64,000 nucleotides of DNA from contig CBDDCL010000015.1 of the NCBI GenBank assembly GCA_965226245.1, forward strand, positions 4,898,001 through 4,962,000, written 5' to 3'. The position numbers and the translations under genes were made by a program. The notes below the pieces were generated by a model, which was given only the letters and a program-made list of their open reading frames with translations, was not told the DNA's origin and ran no database searches. Below are positions 59,280 through 64,000 of this stretch, piece after piece (position 1 is the first letter of the stretch; every line of letters starts with the position of its first letter). Source of the stretch: CBDCYS01 sp965226245. Lineage in GTDB: Bacteria > Acidobacteriota > Terriglobia > Bryobacterales > UBA6623.

Positions 59280-59782
59280 AATACTGGTGCTACTACACCG
59301 ACGTCGTCCGCTATCTGGAGCGGATCGAAGCGCGTCAATCCCAAAAGACCGAAGGCCCCGCCTATCTCATCTGGCAGGACGACGACGGCCCCTCGATGAT
59401 CGCGGGACCCGGCATCGAATGGCATCGAGGCGAAGGCCCGCCCCCAGACATTGACGCTGTCTCCCTACGCGTTGGGCGTCCGCCCGTGACCCCCCGCCGC
59501 ACCCCGCCCAACCGAAACGCCAAAAGCCGCAAGACGTGGCGCACGCATTCTTGGGTGCCGTGTCGCCATTCTTGGCGACATGTCTTTGGCCCGCAGGCCC
59601 GGCATCAACCCGACCCCACCGTCGCACCTCGCTCCCGCCCCTCAAAAAGGGCGAACAAAAGGAGTACGAATTTTCTGAAATCCGCTCAAACCTGCTCACC
59701 CCGCGCCTCTCATCCACTTCGCCTCGCCACCTGGCGAGAAATGCGGGCTAGCGTTGCCATAAGGAGACCGGCGACTGCCTAG
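59276..59782 (+). CDS. Trp-rich partner protein of HTH cassette copy C
   Basis: MKYWCYYTDVVRYLERIEAR starts the protein; YLIWQDDDGPSMIAGPGIEW and HRGEGPPPDIDA form the conserved core shared with the partner at 19016. From about residue 75 the sequence is low complexity, and the last 40 codons lie in dispersed family B repeat (CSPRASHPLRLATWREMRAS from CACTTCGCCTCGCC). So the natural stop was probably earlier and a frameshift or insertion has extended the frame; another frame ends LSPYALGVRP near 59500. Function unknown. Confidence 0.55.
   Translation: MKYWCYYTDVVRYLERIEARQSQKTEGPAYLIWQDDDGPSMIAGPGIEWHRGEGPPPDIDAVSLRVGRPPVTPRRTPPNRNAKSRKTWRTHSWVPCRHSWRHVFGPQARHQPDPTVAPRSRPSKRANKRSTNFLKSAQTCSPRASHPLRLATWREMRASVAIRRPATA
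59706..59753. repeat. Dispersed family B repeat tail
   Basis: CCTCTCATCCACTTCGCCTC, GCCACCTGGCGAGAAATGCG, GGCTAGCG. Related copies at 54509-54555 and, in part, 56615-56652. Confidence 0.7.
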
Positions 59783-59800
59783 CCGGCGGCGCTGGAGCTG

Positions 59801-60283
59801 CTACCGAACGGCCCCGGTGGTGATTCGCTTGCGCATGATCCAGGCACTGTCGCCGTCGGGATAGTAATCCTCGATGGTTCGGAGGCGCTCGTATCCGAGA
59901 TGCTTGAAGAGGCTTTGGGCGGCGCCATTCTCCCGAGCCGTCTCCAGCTCTATGGTTGGCGCCCCGATCCGAAACAGTCGCGCTTCCACGCTCCGTATCA
60001 ACTGCGTGCCCAGTCCTTGGCGGCGAAATTGGGGCAGCACGTCGATGGTGACGATGTGGCCTTTCCCCGGCGACGTGCGTGCCGCGGCGACGAAGCCGGC
60101 GATTTCGCCTGAGTCCGTTTCCGCGACGATCGCGAACGTTCCTTTCCCTTCAAGCGACTGCCGCATCTCCCGTATGCCAAAGGCGATCCGGGGCGGGAAA
60201 CAGGACCGGTCGATTTGGCACAAGCGCTCCAGATCGCTTGCGCGATAGGGCCGCAGGAGGAAGGCGGCTTCTGCGGCTGTCAC
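59801..60283 (-). CDS. GNAT N-acetyltransferase (RimI-like)
   Basis: A 160-residue acetyltransferase. FLLRPYRASDLERLCQIDRS begins the fold, HIVTIDVLPQFRRQGLGTQL is the acetyl-CoA loop (Arg-Arg-x-Gly-Leu-Gly), and ARENGAAQSLFKHLGYERLR then YYPDGDSAWIMRKRI closes it. It may acetylate a protein N-terminus or a small molecule. Its start overlaps the end of the AtuA-like gene by 4 bases, so they are co-translated. Confidence 0.92.
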   Translation of the reverse strand: MTAAEAAFLLRPYRASDLERLCQIDRSCFPPRIAFGIREMRQSLEGKGTFAIVAETDSGEIAGFVAAARTSPGKGHIVTIDVLPQFRRQGLGTQLIRSVEARLFRIGAPTIELETARENGAAQSLFKHLGYERLRTIEDYYPDGDSAWIMRKRITTGAVR

Positions 60284-61641
60284 GTCTCGAACACCTCAAC
60301 CGACGTCTGAATCTCCTCCCGCGGGAGCAGTGAGGACCAATAGGCCACGACCTCCCGCACCGGCGGCCGGCCTTCTCCGAATCCGGTGCCCGTCGGCGGA
60401 CCGGTCAGTACGAGCGGGATCAACTCGCGGGTGAAACGGTCGACGGCCTTGCGGTCTTGGCCGCGGACACCAATCCGAATCTGCACTTCGGGCGGGTCCT
60501 CGTTCGGAGCCGCAACGTCGCCATGGCACGCATTGACCCCGAAATACTCGGTGTGGATTTCCTCAAACTGGAGGTCTAAATCGCTTAGCCGCCGCCGCAC
60601 AATTCGGTCGGCTACTTGTGCTTTTTCGAGTGCGTCCGGCCAACTGTAGACCAGAGTCCCGATCGCTTTCCATCCGGCGGCGTAGGTGATCGAGGTCTTG
60701 AGCGTCGGGGGACGCGGGCCGCCCCGGATTCCGCCGACAAGCACGCGGTCCGGGCCGTCGTCGGTCAACTGAATGGTTGTGAAATCGGCCACGCAATCCG
60801 GGGTGATGTAACTGTGCGGATCTCCCAGCTCGTAGAGCAGTTGCTCCTTGACCACGGCGGCGTTGATGCGTCCGCCGGTGTTTTGGTGCTTGGTGACGTG
60901 AAAGCTTCCGTCCGGGCGAGCCTCGATAATGGGAAAACCGATGTTGGCGAAGTCGGGGATCGACTGCCAATCGAGCTGGCAATTACCTCCCGTGGTTTGC
61001 GCGCCGCATTCAATGATATGACCGGCGATGGTTCCAGCCGCCAGCCGGTTGGAGTCTTCCGGACTCCAGCCGAATTCATGCACCATGGGAGCGAGAGTCA
61101 GAGCCGTATCGGTCGAACGTCCCGCGATGATGATCCGGGCGCCTGTTTGCAGCGCTTCGACCAGCGGGAAGGCTCCCAAGTAGACATTGGCGCTCAAGAC
61201 TCGGGACCGGATCTTCTCAATGGCGTTTCGGCTGTCCAAGTCATCGAAGGCGATGCCTCGAGCGATCATCTCGTCGAGCCGGCCGGAGATATCATCGCCG
61301 AAAACGACGGCGACCTTCGCGCCGCGGATTCCTTTTTCACGTGCTGCCTCGACGACGGCCCGGGCGCAGGCTGTTGGGTTCACGCCGCCGGCATTCGAGA
61401 TGACCTTGATGTTTCGCTCCAGCAATCGCGGAAAAATCCGCGCTGTCAGGGGAACAAAATCGCGGGCGTAGCCGAGGCCGGGATCACGGTTCTTCTGCTT
61501 TTGCAAAATGGACATCGTGACCTCGGCTAGGTAGTCCAGCACGAGATAATCGATGGGCCCTTGCTCGACTTGGCGCACGGGAGCTTCCAGCCAGTCGCCC
61601 CAAAAGCCCTGTCCATTGGCGATTCGAATCTCGGATTTCAT
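60280..61641 (-). CDS. AtuA-family protein (DUF1446, acyclic terpene utilisation)
   Basis: A 453-residue protein of the AtuA family, named for a gene in acyclic terpene degradation whose biochemical step is unsettled. IRIANGQGFWGDWLEAPVRQ, LDYLAEVTMSILQKQK, VISNAGGVNPTACARAVVEA, IIIAGRSTDTALTLAPMVHE and TGGNCQLDWQSIPDFANIGF are the conserved blocks. Many members carry a second small domain encoded separately or fused; here only the main domain is seen, with an extra C-terminal region. Works in the cytosol, probably on a CoA ester or organic acid. Confidence 0.92.
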   Translation of the reverse strand: MKSEIRIANGQGFWGDWLEAPVRQVEQGPIDYLVLDYLAEVTMSILQKQKNRDPGLGYARDFVPLTARIFPRLLERNIKVISNAGGVNPTACARAVVEAAREKGIRGAKVAVVFGDDISGRLDEMIARGIAFDDLDSRNAIEKIRSRVLSANVYLGAFPLVEALQTGARIIIAGRSTDTALTLAPMVHEFGWSPEDSNRLAAGTIAGHIIECGAQTTGGNCQLDWQSIPDFANIGFPIIEARPDGSFHVTKHQNTGGRINAAVVKEQLLYELGDPHSYITPDCVADFTTIQLTDDGPDRVLVGGIRGGPRPPTLKTSITYAAGWKAIGTLVYSWPDALEKAQVADRIVRRRLSDLDLQFEEIHTEYFGVNACHGDVAAPNEDPPEVQIRIGVRGQDRKAVDRFTRELIPLVLTGPPTGTGFGEGRPPVREVVAYWSSLLPREEIQTSVEVFET

Positions 61642-61929
61642 CGGAATAGTTTGCTGGCCTGCTATTCAGCTTACCGGCTAAGAGGGTGGGCCGAAGCCCC
61701 CCTGTAAGATTTTCGGCGGAGTCCGCGAAACCTTTTTGGATCTCCCCTAGCGCATGTTTGCACATTTGGGCCGATTTTGACCTCTCCTCTGCCCGTAAGT
61801 GACTGAAAACACGAGGCCGGTGTCTCGGAGACCCCAAAAACGTAGTGACAATTCTTTTTCGTACTTTCGTGATTATTCCCTTTATCCATCGGATTTATTG
61901 CGCTATCATTGTAGTGTACCCATTCGCCC

Positions 61930-63246
61930 GTGTTCCTGCACGCCCACAAGTCCGGTAACCACACCTACCTGCGCCTGGTCGAGTCTTATCGCCTCCACGG
62001 CCAGCCCCGCCACCTGTTGGCGCCCCATCTGGACTCGCTGGTGCGCTTGTTGCAAGCCGACCAGCCCGAGCCCCGCTGGGTGGCCAGCGAGCAAGTCGCC
62101 GCGCCGACCTCGACCTATTTCGAGGGCCAGGGGCCGGCCGAGTTGGGCCGCTTCGGCTACAGCCGCGACTCGCAACCGCGTAAGCGGCAAGTGTTGGTGG
62201 GGGTGGTGATGATGCAGGGCTGGCCGATCGCCCATCACGTCTTTGCCGGCAACCGCCCGGACCAGGCGACCTTGCTGGAGGTAGTGGAAGACCTGCGGAG
62301 CCGCTTTGGGCTGCAGCGCGTGTTGTGGGTCGGCGACCGCGGCATGGTGACGCTGGGCAACCTGGACGAGCTGCGCCAAGCCGGACAAGGATATCTGATG
62401 GGCTTGCAGCGCAGGAATCGCCAGGACATTGCCGACTACATCGAAGAGGCGTTGGCACGGGACGGGTGGCAAGAGTGTGAAGCGGGCATCACGGCTTCCG
62501 AGAAGGCGCAGCCGCCGCGCACGCGGGTGCAGGAGGTGGCGGGCAAGCGGCAGGGGGTGCGGGTGTTCGTGGTCGACAGCGAGGAGCGCCAGCAGTACGA
62601 GCAGGCGCGGCGGGAACAGGCTCGCGAGCGGGTGCGGGAGCAGCTGGAGCGTCTCCAGCAGCGGGTCGAGCGGGGGGCGCTGAAGCAGCCCGAGAAGATC
62701 GGCGCGGCGGCGGCCGCGATCCTGGGACGCCATCACGGTCATCGCTCCTTTCAGTGGGAGTTGCGGCAAGGCGAGTTCCACTACGCCGAGCATGAGCTGA
62801 ACTTCGCCCGCGAGCAGTTGTTGGAGGGCAAGTATGTGATTCAGACCGAGGAGAGGGATCTGACGCCGCTGGAAGCGGTCGCGGCCTACAAAGAACTCAA
62901 CGAAGTGGAGCGCGGCTTTGCGCAGTTGAAGGGTTTGCTCCAGGTACGGCCGGTCTATCACCGCCGCGACGAGCGGGTGCGGGCGCATATCTTCGTGGCG
63001 GCGCTGGCGTTGTTGCTGGACCGCGCCCTGGAGAAGAAGCTGCGAGCAGCGGGCAGCGGGCTGTCCTCGGCGGCGGCCTGGCGGGCCTTGGAGACGGTGC
63101 GGGTGGTGGAGCTGGAGTTGGGCCAGCGGCGCAAACGCTGTGTCACGCGCGGCAGCCGCCAAGCCGCCGAAGTGCTGCGGGTGCTGGGGTTGTCGCAACA
63201 ACTCGACCCGCCGCCGCCGCCCGCCGGCCGGGAAACCATCATGTAG
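61930..63246 (+). pseudogene. IS1634-family transposase with internal deletion
   Basis: 438 residues against roughly 550 for the family. It opens with HKSGNHTYLRLVESYRLHGQ and closes normally with YKELNEVERGFAQLKGLLQV, RRDERVRAHIFVAALALLLD and the C-terminal helices. The second Asp (VLWVGDRGMVTLGNL) is present. Near residue 58 the sequence jumps from the N-terminal helices to AAPTSTYFEGQGPAELGRFG; in intact members that place reads Tyr-Asp-(Leu/Val)-Thr-Ser-Thr-Tyr-Phe-Glu, so the first catalytic Asp and about 110 residues before it are lost. The frame stays open but the enzyme should be inactive. Confidence 0.8.
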
Positions 63247-63404
63247 TGACCAAAACCAAAAACCGCCCCCGCCTTTTCAATCAGTTAGCGGGCCTAGGGG
63301 AGATCTAGGGGGAGATCGGGGACAGCTCCCGAACTCGGAAACCCACTTGACGCAGACCGCCATCCTGAGCACGAGGATTGTCGACCCATGTGCTCTCGTA
63401 TCAA

Positions 63405-63592
63405 CCTAAAAACGGCCGTTGGACGTTCTAGCATTCGTTGTAACATATTGAAAGAACGTATCTTATGTGCTGATATTGCAACTGCGGAGCAGTTGCAATC
63501 TTCACCCGCCGGTCCCCGATGACACTCGGGTCCAACTGACGTCTCGTCACAAGGTTGGGGCGGTTCGAAGACGACCAACTGCCGTTTTTAGG
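63405..63592. mobile_element. 188-bp MITE-like element with ATCAA target duplication
   Basis: Ends CCTAAAAACGGCCGTTGG and CCAACTGCCGTTTTTAGG, matching the IS1380-like element at 19297. Flanked by ATCAA at 63400-63404 and 63593-63597. Contains the hairpin ATTGCAACTGC-GGA-GCAGTTGCAAT at 63475-63499, also at 44447. No ORF. Probably mobilised in trans by an IS1380-like transposase. Confidence 0.85.
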
Positions 63593-63707
63593 ATCAACGC
63601 CTTAACAGCCTTCCCGGACGCCGAATGGCGAACTCAAATGAAGAATCCTTACCAAAGAAATCCCCTGAAGCTGCCCGATCTGGCTCCGAATAGGGATCGG
63701 GAGTTGG

Positions 63708-64000
63708 ACTGCACCCCAAAAGTGAGACACAAAGTTAAGGGGCCAAATACAGTGAAAGGAGAGAGGTATGGATTTGGCCCGACGAATTTACAACCGCGAA
63801 TTGAAAGTCGCGGCGATGAGAGAGATCGACTCCGGACGCACCATCGGCGAGCTGGCGCGCCAGCTAGAACTGAGCCCCAAACTGTTGGAGCGCTGGCGCG
63901 GCGAATGGCGGGCGCGAGGTGAGCTGGCCTTCCCCGGCAGTGGGCGGCGGGGCCCATCCCAGGGCTTCACGCAGCTGCAGCGGACCGCCGAGCTGGAACG
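63708..64000 (+). mobile_element. IS3-type insertion sequence, left end (runs off the window)
   Basis: TGCACCCCAAAAGTGAGACA starts near 63708, a typical IS3-group terminus, 60 bp before the first ORF. The right end lies outside the window. Confidence 0.7.
63768..64000 (+). CDS. IS3-type transposase OrfA, partial
   Basis: MDLARRIYNRELKVAAMREI, DSGRTIGELARQLELSPKLL, ERWRGEWRARGELAFPGSGR: the HTH_Tnp_1 domain of IS3/IS911 OrfA, with the helix-turn-helix at residues 8-50 and the start of the leucine zipper at the window edge. AAAGGAGAGAGGT precedes the ATG. OrfB should follow beyond 64000. Confidence 0.85.
   Translation, partial: MDLARRIYNRELKVAAMREIDSGRTIGELARQLELSPKLLERWRGEWRARGELAFPGSGRRGPSQGFTQLQRTAELE

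Noticed and set aside
61906..63201. 431-codon minus-strand ORF opposite the IS1634 transposase
   Set aside because: Shadow frame, rich in Leu/His/Arg/Gln with no motif.
1..64000. tRNA or rRNA genes
   Set aside because: No T-loop, anticodon-arm or 16S/23S signature was noticed on either strand; a covariance-model search would settle it.

Overview
The window is high-GC bacterial chromosome. The gene repertoire (ThuA-like lipoprotein, secreted sulfatase, sugar phosphate isomerases, copper amine oxidase, AtuA, hydantoinase pair, TPR proteins) and families of GC-rich intergenic repeats built around a GAGCCGCGACCGTGAGGGAGCGG-type core suggest an acidobacterium of the Bryobacterales / Solibacter type. 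That assignment is inference; no rRNA or marker gene is present to prove it. I saw no tRNA, rRNA or CRISPR array.

Layout. 1-2000: an unrecognised protein, a tiny membrane ORF, a 9-bp tandem repeat and a decayed HTH gene. 1954-6523: sodium:solute symporter, small membrane protein, sugar phosphate isomerase and secreted sulfatase. 6716-7003: a groES without groEL. 7462-10486: a tight four-gene operon for cysteine synthesis from a protein-bound thiocarboxylate (cysteine synthase, JAMM protease, ThiS-like carrier, E1-rhodanese). 10723-11721: an exported DapA-like protein without the usual catalytic triad. 12307-14152: a complete ISKra4 element whose two ORFs are probably joined by -1 frameshifting. 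14331-19016: a frameshifted amidohydrolase, an unknown protein, a CoA-binding protein with homocysteine synthase (MetY), and a truncated copy of an HTH/Trp-rich cassette abutting an IS1380-like element. 20954-26473: YjhG-type sugar-acid dehydratase, an IS110 remnant, a fucose-isomerase-like protein and a TPR protein. 26474-33381: a worn region with a RAYT remnant, ThuA lipoprotein, remnants of five oxidoreductase or sulfatase genes, an IS shell, a TPR protein and a truncated isomerase. 33689-39842: copper amine oxidase and hydantoinase A/B. 40791-44183: a three-gene operon of LeuA-like synthase, phosphate acyltransferase and an acetate-kinase homologue with altered active-site residues. 44376-44895: IS end, long palindrome and the 3' end of a group II intron. 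44947-54275 (minus strand): a polysaccharide synthesis and ABC-export operon with two unusual fusions. 54687-61641: phosphofructokinase with PPi-type signature residues, VOC protein, Nudix hydrolase, nicotinamidase, an intact HTH/Trp-rich cassette, GNAT and AtuA. 61930-64000: an internally deleted IS1634 transposase, a 188-bp MITE-like element and the start of an IS3-type element.

Three things deserve most attention: the sulfur-carrier operon whose carrier has four residues after its GlyGly; the synthase/acyltransferase/kinase operon; and a two-gene HTH plus Trp-rich cassette seen three times at different stages of decay. Small repeats and miniature elements fill nearly all the gaps, and several have readable insertion histories.
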